Positions 10,645-22,628 of a stretch of DNA of 64,000 bases are shown one piece after another. Position 1 is the stretch's first letter. Each line of letters begins with the position of its first letter. The translations under genes were made by a program, and so were the position numbers. The DNA is from Cubamyces lactineus (taxonomy: Eukaryota; Basidiomycota; Agaricomycetes; Polyporales; Polyporaceae), in NCBI GenBank assembly GCA_022376465.1, contig JACDTU010000005.1, positions 1,786,001 to 1,850,000 on the forward strand. Direction: 5' to 3'. Below the pieces are notes generated by a model. That model had not been told where the DNA came from. It saw nothing but the letters and a program-made list of their open reading frames with translations, and searched no databases.

Positions 10645-13600
10645 ATGTCGTTGATGTATGGGAAAGAGAAAGACGCGGAGTACGAGATTGGTACGCTCTC
10701 ATACTCGCCGTGACGTTCTTGATCTATGAGCTAGACCTGAATGCCAGATAACTCCTCGCATCCCGGGTTCTGCTCTTTCTTCGCTAAACTCCCACCAAAG
10801 TCACCGGATTCTGGCACTGTGCGACTGTTCTACAGGAACGAGTACTACTCCGTGCATGGCCCCGACGCGCTCTACGTTGCCACCCATGTGTTCCGGACCA
10901 ACTCGGTCATCAAGTACCTCGGTGGTCGTGCAGGCTTGCCTAGCGTCACTCTAAGCGAAAGTCTCGCCAAGAGCTTCCTCAGAGATGCATTGACTAGCAA
11001 ACAACTCAAAGTCGAGATTTGGGCGCCGGAAGCCGGGCAAGGCAAGAAGGCGACGAAGTTCGTACTGGACAAGGAGGTGTGTAGATGCGCCCCACACTGT
11101 TGTCGTGGTGCACTCTGACCATGGTACAGGCTTCCCCTGGCAACCTTTCAGCTGTTGAGGACTTGCTCTTCGTGAACACCGACATCGTATCCGCCCCTAT
11201 CGTCATGGCTATTAAAATAGCTAACGGACCTGCGATTGCCGGCAACAATGCTGCGAAGACCAAGACTGTAGGGGTCGCGTATGCTGACAGTAGTACGCGT
11301 GAGCTTGGAGTTGCCGACTTCGTGGACAACGACCTCTTCTCCAACACGGAGGTGTGTCCTATAGACCTTGCACCTTGTCTGAGGCTGATCCTTGCTTATA
11401 CGTAGACACTGATAATCCAGCTGTCGGTGAAGGAGGCTATCGTTCCTACTGGAACTGCTTCCGGGACGACAGAGCGTGACTTTGATTTGAAGAAACTGAA
11501 GGAAGTTCTAGATCGTTGCGGTGTAGTCATCACAGAGCGAAAACCCAGTGCGTCCATGTCACACGAGCTTCTTAATACAATACCTGACACTCCAAATAGG
11601 TGAATTCACCGCCAAAAACATTGGTGATGACTTACTCAGGCTACTCAACGCGGCCGCAATGCCGTCTTCCTCCAGTTCGGATGCTGCTGCGACGATCCGT
11701 GCGCATATATTCGTGCACTTTGTATCGATTCAAACTGCTCACGATATTTTCAGCCCAGTTGCAACTGCCAAATGCGCCCGCCGCGTTGTCTGCTCTGGTC
11801 TCGTATCTCTCCCTCCTTTCTGATCCATCAAATCATGGCGCGTGGAGTATCCGAACACACGACTTGTCACAGTATATGCGACTAGATGCTAGTGCACTCC
11901 GCGCGCTCAACCTGACCGAGGCTCAGGGTAATATAGTAAGTATATTACTTGGTTAGTCGTGCGACAGCGACTGATACAGTGCGTCAAGGGCTCCAACAAG
12001 AATACGACGCTTTTTGGACTGCTGAACAAGTGCAAGACCGCACAGGGGTCACGGTTGTTGGGGAGCTGGCTCAAGCAGCCGCTTGTAAATCGGCATGAAA
12101 TCTGTACGTACTGCTCTAGATTCCTAGTCAGTCTCCCGCCGCTTACATGACTGCTCTGGTAGTGAATCGTCAGAAGCTTGTGGAAGCCTTCTTTGAGGAC
12201 GCGAACACACGCAGAATACTACAGGTGCGACACTGTAGTTACAATTATCATATGCGTGCTTCTCATTCATGTTGTGGTTAAATGTAGGACGACTACCTGA
12301 AGCTTATGCCCGATATGCATCGCATATGCAAACGATTCCAGAAATCGATCGCGTCTTTGGAAGACGTAGTTCGTATCTACCAAGCTGTACTCAAGGTAAC
12401 GATCAAATCAATGCATTCGGAAACTTGTTGACTGAAGCCATATCGTAGCTCGAGGGCTTGATCAGCTCTATCAATAGCATGGACACAAGTTCCAACGCGC
12501 ACAAGACTCTTCTCGAGGAGACATACTTGTTTAAGTTCCGCGTATGTGCTCCCAATCAGATACATCCGATCTCGTTTCCTCATATGACAGAAAGGAATAC
12601 GATATGGCGTTGAGCAAATACTCCGAGATGGTCCAGCAAGCACTGGATTTGGATGAACTTGAGAACCACAGGTTTGTCATCAAACCGGACTACGACGATC
12701 GTTTGCGTGCGCTTGCGGACAAGCTTTCCAACATCCGTGATGGTCTCGACGCCGAGCATCGCAAAGTTGGAAAGACACTGGGTCTTGAGCTCGACAAGAA
12801 GCTGCATCTAGAGAATTCACCGCAATATGGCTACTGTTTCCGGGTCACAAAAGGAGTAAGCCTTCCTCAACATCTTCCGTCTATATGCAAGCTGACTTCG
12901 TGGGGTGACAGGATGCCAAGGCTCTGCAAGAGGAGCCGCGAAAATGGATAGAGCTTGGCGCGTTGAAGAGCGGCATCTTCTTCACCACGTCTACCTTGAA
13001 GGGCCTCTCCACGGAGCATAGCGAGATCACTGAGCAATATCAACGCACACAGAGTGGGCTCGTCAAGGAGGTTGTCAGCATCGCATGTGAGCTTCTATTC
13101 TCATGGGCAGCCCTTACCACGTCCAGCTCAACGAAACATTAGCGACGTACACTCCTGTCCTAGAGGCTTGGAACAACATCATAGCTCATTTGGACGTCGT
13201 GATCAGGTGAGTCTCTTATTACGAGTTACGGTGGTTGCGTAATCGTGCTAAGAAGTCAACCCAATAAGTCTTGCCCACGTTGCGGTGAACGCTCCCGAGA
13301 CATATGTCAAGCCGGAAATCCTGGAGAAGGGTAGGTGTTTACCCCAATTATCGATATTCACTTCATTACTCATTCTCGAGGTGATCATAGGTTCTGGGAG
13401 CCTTATTTTGAAAGATGCTAGACATCCGTGCTTGGAGGTACAAGACGATGTCAGCTTCATTCCGAACGACGTCGAGATGATCAAAGGTACGTTGCCATTT
13501 CTATACCTGTTACCCTGACTGATGGATCTGACATATCGACGTCATAGACGAAAGCGAATTCCAAATCATCAGTATGTTGCCCGCATCCTGCTGCTCGTCA

Positions 13601-14722
13601 TACATGCCTAAGGTATCATACATGCAGCCGGTCCTAACATGGGTGGAAAGAGCACATACATCCGGCAAGTCGGTGTCATTGCGCTCATGGCGCAGACGGG
13701 TAGTTTCGTCCCCTGCTCCGAAGCGCGCCTCCCCATCTTCGACTCCATATTGTGTCGTGTGGGTGCAGGCGACAGCCAGTTGAAGGGCATCTCGACCTTC
13801 ATGGCAGAAATGTTGGAGACGGCCACAATCCTTAGGGTTCGTAGCGTGTCAGGCCGATCCGAGGGGGTGTCACTGACGCAGCCTTACAGTCCGCATCGAA
13901 GGACTCGTTGATCATCATCGACGAACTGGGCCGAGGTAGGCGCGTCTACTCAGGCTCATCTACATACCACAGACGTTGACGCTACAAATCAGGAACGTCA
14001 ACTTATGACGGCTTCGGCCTGGCATGGGCCATCTCTGAGTACGCAGCTTCATCATCGGCTCAACGAGCGACACTGAATGACATCCTACTCTCAGGCATAT
14101 CGCGTCTCAAATACATGCATTCTGCATGTTCGCGACGCATTTCCACGAGCTGACCGCCCTCGATCAAGAGATCAAGCATGTCAAAAACCTGCACGTCGTA
14201 GCACACGTCTCTGATGCGGAGGAGAATGGCAGAGACCGCGATATCACCCTGCTATACAAGGTCGAGCCTGGTAAGGAATTGGACGCCCGTGTAGATTCGA
14301 TGCCCTCCCTCATTCCTCTCCAGGTGTTTGTGACCAAAGCTTCGGAATTCACGTGGCTGAGCTAGCGAACTTCCCCGAAAGCGTCGTAAAGGTAAGGATC
14401 CTCCGGACTGTCTGGCCGCTGAATGCTGATCCGTGCGCCCAAGCTCGCCCGACGAAAAGCCGATGAGCTGGAGGAATTCAATCATCACAGCGCCGAGCCC
14501 GACCTTCCTCCGGAGGTTGTGGAAGAGGGCACCAAGATTGTTGAAGAACTGCTTCGCACATGGGCAGCATCACAGACCGGTCACGACGGCGAGGACGTCG
14601 TGATGGGCGACGAGGATGATTCGCCCGAGGCGCAGCTCGAACAGCTGAAGAAATGCGTCGAGCGGTTCCGTCCGCAGATCGAACGTAACCCGTGGGCGCA
14701 GAGTGTACTTGCCTCATTGTAG
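10645..14722 (+). CDS. MSH2: DNA mismatch repair protein MSH2 (MutS homologue)
   Basis: MSH2 pairs with MSH6 or MSH3 to recognise mismatches and small loops, using ATP to signal repair in the nucleus. About 21 short introns split the gene; the protein is roughly 950 residues, a normal family length. Exon 1 (10645-10690) joins 10748 to give the start [15 protein letters not shown] followed by [16 protein letters not shown]. Landmarks: connector/core helices with [20 protein letters not shown] (exon 11980-12103); clamp region with [15 protein letters not shown]; Walker [10 protein letters not shown] (after 13626); Walker B and D-loop IIIDELGRG followed by [11 protein letters not shown] (near 13910-14035); [12 protein letters not shown] (near 14130); and a C-terminal helix-turn-helix dimer region ending at TAG 14720-14722. 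All ATPase residues I can check are intact. The ATG at 10645 sits in a CACC context; ATG 10654 in the same frame is the alternative. Confidence 0.96.
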
Positions 14723-16480
14723 ATTCTCTTCGCTGTCTGTTGTTCCCGTTACTCCTAGCTTTCGTACTCGCTGTGCCTCTATATGCTAACTCGGTTTAGA
14801 TTGCCGCTATGATATACAACTGGCAGTATCTACTGTTGGACAGGTGTTCAATCAAGATGTCACGAAGGATGCCGAAGCCGCTCAATTGTGCTCTGCATAG
14901 GCATGAATTGATCACACATAAGCATGCATTGTATGTGCTGCGGCTATTCAGGAGTCCACGATACACAATTGCTTTTTGAACATCAACAGCTCCGCTGAGG
15001 TACATTTGAGTCGCTTGGTCCTCGTATGCAGTATCCTATTATGCTTACCACCAGCTCACCAGATTTCATGCTAGTTCTGACACCCGTAGCCCGCACAATA
15101 GCCTGGAACAATAGCTCCACATCCAAGCTTTAGGTGAACTCACGGACCATGCGCACGCTCAACAGCTATGCGTCATAGCACAATGCTTGCGGACGCCCCA
15201 AGCCCCGCGGCTCCCCATCGCCAGAGTACTATAAATCCTCCCACTACCCACCTCCACGTCCCATCAGACACCGGCCTTTCCCCCCTTCTCCCAATCCGCA
15301 GACCCAGAACAACTAGCGTTCCATCTCCCGGCCCCCCTGCCTCGCATTCATGCGAGTACTAGTCCCTCTGGGAGCATGCCTCCAATGGCACGACTCCCAT
15401 CCGCACGCCCTGTCAGACAAACCGCTCAGACCAACATTGTATCCCCAGCATTACCGACGCCTACTGCATCGCATCGCGCGACGTACCACTCCGCACCTGT
15501 CCTACAAGCCAGGGATCGTCTTTCCCGGGAGCTTCCGGCCCTTCTACTAGTGCCTGCACGCTTGGGCTGAAGACGACGAGCTATCGGTAGTGCGAGCTGT
15601 CCGACAGCCCGAGAGTTCGGTGGTTTAGCTCGCTGGAGCGGAGGTTCACAGTTTCGCCATCTTCGTAAGTCTGCATTTTGGTGCCTGACAGTGATAGAAT
15701 GAACTGTGCACTCACCTAGTATGCGACCCTTTATCACAGGAGATCCCACCGACCTTGCGGATAATGCGTCCCACCGCCCAAGGCTACGCACGGGCAAGGC
15801 ATGCGTTCAGCCACGACGCTACCCCGTCAAGCAGCCCGCCTCTCACATGCTATCGGGTGAGTTTCGACGCGTGCTGACGCTGTGCGGAACACTTACCCAG
15901 CTCCCTAGGCACGGACATTTGTGTCCTTGATCCCAAGGCCCGCCGGGCTCTACGGGTGGCAGATACAGCGGGGGAACACAAACGCCCAGAGGACACAACA
16001 CCTTGCGGGCCCGAGCCCCATTATAAGCAACGGAATCTATCTATCTATAGGATTGTTACGTCTACTGTCTGCCACTAAAATATACGAAGACAGTCCGGGC
16101 AACCTATAAAAGACCCACTTCATGCGATTCAACAGCCTTCAGTCATCTCACTGGCTACAAACATATCCGCGCAAGGAGAGAGACACACACACTATCAATC
16201 AGTTCAAAGCGTGATTCCATTTCTATTGATACAGATAGCAATAATGATACAGACGAATAACGATATATGCGAGGGAGAGCGAAGGTCCGTGAACGAAAGC
16301 AGGTGAGTGGGCGCTGCCCTGGCGAGTGGATAACGAGTGTTGTAGCGCGAGCAACGATAGCAAAGACGAGGTTCTTGAAATTATGCGAGAGGTCGACGTT
16401 GGTGGTCGTTGAGTGGCTGTATGCGTGAAGCCACGTTCGTTTTTGGTGATGTGGTGATGTGGTTGGGAAGGATGAGGCGC
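14723..16480. other. Intergenic, no gene recognised
   Basis: About 1.75 kb between MSH2 and a gene on the other strand. Only short GC-driven open frames and a short CTAT run (near 16037) are visible. It should contain the 3' UTRs of both convergent neighbours. Confidence 0.55.
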
Positions 16481-17158
16481 TCATGAGCGCATGACAAGGA
16501 GGGCGGTGGTGACGATAGCGGCGACGGTGATAGCCAAGACGAGCAGTGCGAAGAGGCACCGCTTCGCCCACTTGATCTCCGTCCGGCGCATTGACTCGAT
16601 GATCTCCTGCCGCTCGTACTCGGGCTTCGATGCCTCCCAGTCCGAAGGCGCCTGGAGGGGCGAGAGCAGGATGAACGCGCCCGCAACCCAGAACAGAGGG
16701 AACACTACAGGACCGGCCAAGTCAGTATCCAGCTCATGTGTATAAGGCGACGACTGAGAATACTCACAGAAGCCAAACTTGAAGAGGTACATCGCGAGCG
16801 TCGGCTGGTCCGACACCAGCGAGTATGCAGGAGGGTCGATGGAGCATTCGTATGGCGGAGGCGGCATCGCCGCCTCGACGTCAACAGGGGTCGGCGCACG
16901 AGCATCGTCGTGCCGGCTGTCGCGGGTGCCGATGAGGCTAAGTGTGCGACGCGAGCTCGAAGGACGTGGGTGGGAGACTCCAAAGAAGTCATCAATGGGG
17001 TCGGTGGTGGTGGCTTCGGTCGAGGCGGACGCGCGAGATGAGTGCGTGAGTGCGGCAGTTGGGTGAGGAAGTTGCGCCTCAATGTCCACTAGAGTAGTGT
17101 TCGAGCGGTTGAAGAACCCGAGGACGGTGCGAGAGGTAGAAGCAGTCGAAGAAGACAT
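16481..17158 (-). CDS. Conserved fungal PPxY/transmembrane protein, paralog A
   Basis: Function unknown. Exons 16768-17158 and 16481-16704 join across a 63-nt intron (16705-16767) to give 204 residues. The N-terminal 100 residues are Ser/Thr/Pro-rich and probably cytosolic, with IDDFFGVSH, then a PPPPY motif (a possible WW-domain ligand) and YLFKFGF. A hydrophobic FPLFWVAGAFILLSPL segment, a charged stretch ERQEIIESMRRTEIKWAKR and a C-terminal membrane helix of about 23 residues follow, ending only three residues after it. This suggests a membrane protein with a cytosolic N-terminus. It is a close paralog of the gene at 22845-23531 on the opposite strand; the C-terminal 73 residues differ at four positions. 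The intron is free of stops and in frame, so its retention would add 21 residues. Confidence 0.85.
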   Translation of the reverse strand: MSSSTASTSRTVLGFFNRSNTTLVDIEAQLPHPTAALTHSSRASASTEATTTDPIDDFFGVSHPRPSSSRRTLSLIGTRDSRHDDARAPTPVDVEAAMPPPPYECSIDPPAYSLVSDQPTLAMYLFKFGFCEYSQSSPYTHELDTDLAGPVVFPLFWVAGAFILLSPLQAPSDWEASKPEYERQEIIESMRRTEIKWAKRCLFALLVLAITVAAIVTTALLVMRS

Positions 17159-17194
17159 CGTTAGTGTAGAGTGGTGGTGCTGCTAGAGTCGTGG

Positions 17195-17251
17195 CTAGGT
17201 GATGGGAGAATGAGAAGACTGCAAGGGCTCGATGGCGGATGAGGAGGCCAT
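17195..17251 (-). other. Upstream ORF (18 codons) in the leader of paralog A
   Basis: An ATG at 17251-17249 opens a short frame MASSSAIEPLQSSHSPIT ending at TAG 17197-17195, 36 bases before the main ATG. The same position in paralog B has a related 21-codon frame starting MASSS and ending IT, so it is probably conserved rather than chance. A translational control role is inference. Confidence 0.55.
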
Positions 17252-17267
17252 GGCTGGACGACTGTGG

Positions 17268-17331
17268 CCTATATATCCCTCGTCCGAGAAGCAATTGCGG
17301 GGCAATCGAGAGAGTGGATGGAGAGGCAATC
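17268..17331 (-). promoter_or_regulatory. Promoter of paralog A: TATA-like box and three (G/A)ATTGC elements
   Basis: On the minus strand, upstream of the uORF, a TATATA box lies near 17270-17276, preceded by AATTGC (17291-17296), GATTGC (17302-17307) and GATTGC (17326-17331). The same order, three GATTGC then TATATA then uORF, is found before paralog B. Confidence 0.5.
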
Positions 17332-17716
17332 GATGGGCGTCTGTTGCCAAGGGCGGCCCTCCACGCCAAAGTGACGGGAGCAAAGAGAGCCAAACAAGTG
17401 CCCACTCCCCGAACTTGCCTCATATGGCAGGTTTTCTGCACCCAAGGTCCCCAGCCAATTCATCAATCACTCAGCGACATTGTCGGAGACGAAGGCGTGC
17501 GAGATCGGAAACATAGCTGCTAGTATTGACATCACTTCTCGGTATTCGTACATGTTACAAACCAGACGTGCCGTACTGCTACACACCGAACGACGCGCGA
17601 CGTCACACGCTCAAGTCGTCCCTACTAGTACTGGGTCGTCTATATGATACAACATGATCGTACACGTCGGTGTCTAGTAGTGTCTCAAGATGTACACGCG
17701 ATGACGGCGAGGAAGC
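17332..17716. other. Distal promoter of paralog A and 3' flank of the RRM gene
   Basis: No gene recognised. The left part is upstream sequence of paralog A and the right part lies downstream of the RNA-binding gene's stop codon. Confidence 0.5.
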
Positions 17717-20700
17717 TCACTGACTAACTCCATTGGCCGGGGCTTCCTGCTGCTCTACGCCGTCCTTACGAAGGCCATCCACTCCGGCGCGAAGAGCAGC
17801 TCCCTTGAACGTATCTCCTCCATCTGAGAAGAAGCCAGAGTACGGCGTCGCAGGGCTGAGCGTCGCCGGTGTTCTAGTCGAATAGGTGAGCGCAGGCGAC
17901 ACAACCGGAGAGCCTTCATCATCGGCGTCGGTGTCAGGGGACAGTGGACCCTCCTGCGCTACCGCGCGGCCAGTGAGTTGCGCGGCGGGTTTCGGCGCCT
18001 GAACAGCTGGAGCGAGTGCGGAAGTAGAGGAAGTAATGTTGTGGCTGGACGCGAGGCTCGCTTCCTTCGTACGGGAGCTAGTACGTGGTATATTGATGTT
18101 GCTCTTGCTGGTGAATAGAATATGGGTGTTTGTCTGGGCGGTGGGACCGAGGCTTTGGGCAGGGGGGTGGCGCGAGGTATTGATAGTGTCGGTGGTGGAT
18201 TGAGGGGCGCGTCTGCTTTCGACCGAAGGGAGAAGGGACCTATTACTACTGACGTTCGAACGAAGCTGCTGATCGAGGAGAATGTTGTGTCCGAGACTGG
18301 TCTTAGAGTCGTATAGGGGCATGCTGAGAGTTTGCGAAGTCTGATGCTGATTGAGGTGTTGTGCAGGATGCGTAGAGGAGCGCGTGTGGATGCCTTGATC
18401 GCGCCCTTCGCCACGAAGCTGTGCGGCAAGGGTGTGATTACGCGGCCTAGACTGAGGGTCGGAGCTGAGGTTCAAAGAGGTTGCCTGCACATCTCTCCTC
18501 CCACGGCCATACGCGCTGGACTCAACATCGCGCGGGAATATCGGTGAGATGACGCGTTGGTCCTGTAGCAGACCTGCGGAGGCATGGAAGTCATCCTCTG
18601 ACATGTTGGGGAGATGATCGAGAAGGTGACGGTTGAGTTCTTGCGGAACAGAACCTAGGGCGTTGAGCCTTGGGGTGACAACATGTCCACCCTGGGAGCG
18701 GTCTTGGCCATTGACAAGGCCGGTACCGAGGACGTTCGCCTGCTGTCGAGTATGCGCTTGTAGGATGAGTCGTTCCACCGGAGTGTAGCCCTGCTGCGTA
18801 CCACGCCGAAGGCCTTGCATACCCATGAGAGCAAGCCGTAGCTGGGTCTGCTCATCGAGGACGCCATTGACCTCGCCCTGTAGAACGGCCTGAGGAAGGC
18901 GCAGGTCCAGACCAGGGACATGAGCCGCCTGACCGTTAAGCATGTCAACGGAAGAAGCATTGCTAGAGAACTGATGATGACTCTGTTGGCGTAGAGCTGG
19001 ACCGCTATGTAAAGGCTCGTGGGCATGGAGAGGCGATGTGACAGAAACGGGTCCGCCTAGGTGCCCAAGACTGAGATTATTCAGGGCAAGTCCAAGATTA
19101 GGACTTTGCAGTCCGACAAGCTCGGGGGTTCTTAGAATAGGTGATTGTGTGTCGGACTGGTACTGAGAGGTGCCTTTCAAGTTGAGCAATGCAGCGTGCG
19201 CCATTGTCATCTTGGCCGGGGACTGCTCGTCTTCACGGCCATGTCGCTCGGTACGCTAGATCCAGGGGGTTGTCAGAGTGGGATACGAGACTGGTATAAA
19301 TTCACGGAGGTACGCACCCTCAGTTCGCGTTGCTCTGGCGTGTCAGCGAACCGTACGGATATCCTGCAGCCCACATCATTCCATCCACGCACTAAGCGCC
19401 CATGCAGGCGTTCGATAATCTCCTCCGCAGCCTGCCGCGATTCAAGCCTAGATGTATAGCACTATTCAATGCTCCGTTTCATATTGATAGTATGAAGCGA
19501 TGATATAGCCTCACCTCACAAACGCGATGAGCCTGGGAGGGTTGTTCAATCGAGTATGGAAGAACCGCGAGCTCATGATACGGTATGGCGTCACCAGCGC
19601 GCGGACGGCGTCTTCGGTGGTATCTAGTGGCAGCCCCTCCATGTATAGATTCGTCGAGGCCATATCCCGCAGCTGCTCCATCCGTGACTTGAAGGAGTCG
19701 GCAGGGCCAGCGTTAGACGCCGAGGGTACGGTTGCGTAAGCGGTGCCAGGAATCTTGTGGACTTGCTATGAAAACAATGAGTATGAATCAAGCGCACTCT
19801 GCGTTGTGCGCACATACCTTGGAAAACGAGGGATGAAGGTTGCGATATTTTCGTAGAGCCTCGATGCAATTCTCTGCTGCGTCCAGTGTCTCGAACCTAC
19901 GTATCGTGGATCAGAATACTTAAGAACGAATTGAACAAATCGGTACTCACAGAACAAATCCATATCCGCTGATTGCATTCAATCATTCAATGGAAACCGT
20001 AAACAGCCAGGCATATGATCAGTCATATACGTCAAACAGAGCACGAATCGATGCAATCAACACGAATCACGATGCTCTTGGCATATACGAAGAGGATCGA
20101 CAGAGAAATGCACGGGTAACGGGGAGTGTACTCACGATGGCTTGTCGCTGACATGACGCGTGAAGGTGCGCACGCTTAACACATTCCCGAAGGGACGAGT
20201 CATAGCGAGTAGATCCTCCTCCGGAAAGTTGGGAGGGAGTCCATTGATGTACACGTTCGGAGGGTGCGATTCATCGTCCTGGCTGACGTTGGATGGTGCC
20301 CTGTCTTGAGTTGACTCTGGCTGCCGCGCATGTGCTGGTCGTGCAGCGGCTGGTACAAACGCAGGTGGCAACGCATCGCGTGAGCCCTTGAGCAAGGTAG
20401 TGTCTTGGGTGGGTGCTGGTATCGCGTGTCAGGTTCCAGCGAAAGGGCATACATTGCGGTGACGTACTCGGACTACCCCGCTCACCGGCGTTGTGTACGG
20501 GGGAAGCACCATCGCGCGCTAAGGCGGGCGGAGCTAAATCCGGGCTGTGCAACCCAGGAGACTCGAGGACGTGTATGTCGATGGGAGTGTCTAAGATGTG
20601 TGTTTGAAACTGAGGAGCAGCGGCAGAGAGCGTAGACGAGAGCGAGCGAGCGGGAGACTGGGCGGAGCTCGAGACTGAAAGAGGGGATAACGCCGCGTGA

Positions 20701-20867
20701 GCTGCGCGCGAAGATGAGTCTGGTGGAGTAGGCGGAGCGTGCGAAGGGCATCCGGTCGAGGCTGGAGGCGTTGACGGAGTGTCGCGGGGAGACGAACGAA
20801 CGAAAGCTGAAGAGAGCGAAGGAGAGCGAGCGGGAGAGAGCTGTGCGAGAGCGGGAGAGCTGGACAT
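17717..20867 (-). CDS. Two-RRM RNA-binding protein (MSSP/RBMS-like)
   Basis: A likely post-transcriptional regulator that binds RNA through two RRMs. Seven exons were resolved (minus strand): 20486-20867, 20136-20403, 19951-19968, 19818-19896, 19515-19765, 19318-19447 and 17717-19255; all junctions keep frame. The N-terminus is Ser/Pro-rich and disordered. RRM1 has RNP2 VYINGL and RNP1 GYGFVLF; RRM2 has LYMEGL and LIAFVRLES. A conserved ELRRTERHGREDEQSP linker and MAHAALLNLKG follow, then about 480 residues rich in Gln, Ser and His without recognised domains, ending at TGA 17719-17717. Exon 3 is only 18 nt and encodes the core of RNP1; its length is a multiple of three, so skipping would remove it in frame. 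The paired RRMs resemble the MSSP/RBMS family; I cannot name the orthologue. Confidence 0.88.
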
Positions 20868-21988
20868 TACGTAGCTGGATGCGAGATGGGGAGATTATCC
20901 GGATATGCGAGCTTAGGAGGATATAAAAAGAGGCGGGACGGAGAGTTGGGGGAAGTAGTATGCAGAGAGTAGGTGTATTCGGACAGAGGATGTCGACGGT
21001 GACTTGCGAAGTGAGACGGACACTATTTACGGGTATTGGGTAAGCTTGTACTCGGTCGATTAGAGTTGGGAAGCTTGAACGATGTGGGTGCAGACGGGGG
21101 AAGAGGGCGGGGGGCGGGGGCGGGGCGGTATATATACGTGCTCGGAGTCAGGACATGGCGTCCATCACAGCCGTCTTCTCTTCGACAGCCCCAGCTGCGT
21201 CCATGCCACACAGCTGTCCGGATCGGGAAGAACGATAGCATATTGCACCGCATTGGGCAGGAGCAGACGCCAGCAGACGGCGAGCGCAGTGGCACGGACG
21301 ATCCTCCCACCACGCGCACTGCATGGACGCACCATATACGGCCCAGGTCTTCGCCGCTCGCCGTCCGTCCGGCCTGCGTCGTGGTCCATGACGCGCCCAG
21401 CGTGACACCACTCAAGGCGAGAAAGAGACTCGTCCTTCCGCCGACGCTTCCAGCAAGTCAACGACACCAGATCGAGGGCTTCTCTTCTCCACTCCTGGGC
21501 AGATGAAAAGTCCTCTTTCCTTCGGTCCCATATTAGGCAACTCACTCGCCCACTTTGACGCCCATCCTCCTCCTTCGCTCGCTAAACGTCTCCGCCGGCG
21601 CCGTCTCTGCCATCTGGTCACTCCGGGCACGCTGTATGCGTGTCGTGCGCACACAGCACAAGGCACGACAGCCTGCAGCCTGCGTTGCAACCTGTTGATG
21701 TAGGCCGTCACCAGCACCGGGCCCGCCATGACGTTATTCGGTAGCGCCGCAATGTGAAGTGGACTGAGACCGAATGATCGTGAAATGCAACCTCGTCCTT
21801 CGCAACATTCGGTCGCACATCGAGATCTATTACTGCCCAAATTCCTGTCAGTTCAACCCAGCTGGAGTACCGAAGCCAGGACCCGAGGACCCAATCTGTT
21901 TTCCCTTCACGGGAGGTGCGTCGGAGATTCGCACGGATCTCGTTCGGTGCGTTCGCATTGTGGCCGCAAGCACCAACCTCCAACCATC
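20868..21988. other. Intergenic: promoter of the RRM gene and tRNA 5' flank
   Basis: No gene recognised. Long open frames on both strands around 21020-21550 overlap one another and lack family signals or consistent splice structure; I treat them as GC-driven. Confidence 0.5.
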
Positions 21989-22088
21989 GCCCGCCTAGCT
22001 CAATCGGATAGAGCGTCAGACTCTTACGGGTTCGACATGGCGACCCAGGGCGATCTGAAGGCTGCGAGTTCGACCCTCGCGGTGGGCT
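21989..22088 (+). tRNA. tRNA-Lys (anticodon CTT) with 26-nt intron
   Basis: Cloverleaf read directly: acceptor stem GCCCGCC pairs with GGTGGGC (22081-22087), with discriminator T at 22088. The D-arm/A box is TAGCTCAATCGGATAGAGC. The anticodon stem CAGA/TCTG frames loop C-T-CTT-A, with anticodon at 22023-22025. The T-arm stem is GCGAG/CTCGC around TTCGACC. The intron lies one base 3' of the anticodon, 22027-22052. Removing it leaves 74 nt. Confidence 0.93.
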
Positions 22089-22097
22089 ACAGGTTCC

Positions 22098-22102
22098 TTT
22101 TT
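22098..22102 (+). terminator. RNA polymerase III terminator (T5)
   Basis: A run of five T on the plus strand starts ten bases after the tRNA-Lys(CTT) 3' end. Confidence 0.7.
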
Positions 22103-22222
22103 CTTGCACGCTTGCAGCTTCCTAGACCCAATGCACCACGAGAAACTTCAGGTGTTATCCGGGCGCCTGCCAGCATGCATTTATGACAATGATATAATAC
22201 GCAGCGTATAAATGCTAAATAA

Positions 22223-22316
22223 GCCCGCCTAGCTCAATCGGATAGAGCGTCAGACTTTTATCCGTCCACTAGGACAGGGCATCTGAAGGCTGCGGGTTCG
22301 ACCCCCGCGGTGGGCT
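22223..22316 (+). tRNA. tRNA-Lys (anticodon TTT) with 20-nt intron
   Basis: The body is nearly identical to the tRNA at 21989: acceptor GCCCGCC/GGTGGGC and the same A box. The T stem is GCGGG/CCCGC instead of GCGAG/CTCGC. Anticodon TTT is at 22257-22259 and the intron 22261-22280 follows position 37. Without the intron it is 74 nt. The two genes are 134 bases apart in the same orientation and supply both lysine isoacceptors. Confidence 0.93.
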
Positions 22317-22326
22317 AGAGATGTTC

Positions 22327-22331
22327 TTTTT
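22327..22331 (+). terminator. RNA polymerase III terminator (T5)
   Basis: Five T starting eleven bases after the tRNA-Lys(TTT) 3' end. Confidence 0.7.
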
Positions 22332-22628
22332 ATCTTTAGCAGACAGTATTCTGCTATGCAGCGAAGAGGGAGGGCGTTCGGTAGCCTCGTGTGGACGCAT
22401 CGCGAGCGAAGTGTAAGCGAAGTTGGCTAGCAACACCTTCCTGATAAGCACCAGTTGTGTCGTTACGGCACGATTCCGCTAAGCGAGGACCGTCGCTCTC
22501 AAGCGAACGATGAGGGTGTGCAATTGTTTGTAACGCTTTGGTCGGTACCTGCCCGCCCTAAGCGAGCGTAAGCGCGCATGAAGGGCAATCCAGGTCAAGC
22601 GCCGATGCTTGACGACGAGCGCTACAAC

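Noticed and set aside
21036..21545. Overlapping frames of 107-156 codons on both strands
   Set aside because: Several frames are open at once, with Arg/Pro/Ser-rich composition and no domain; expected in GC-rich non-coding DNA.
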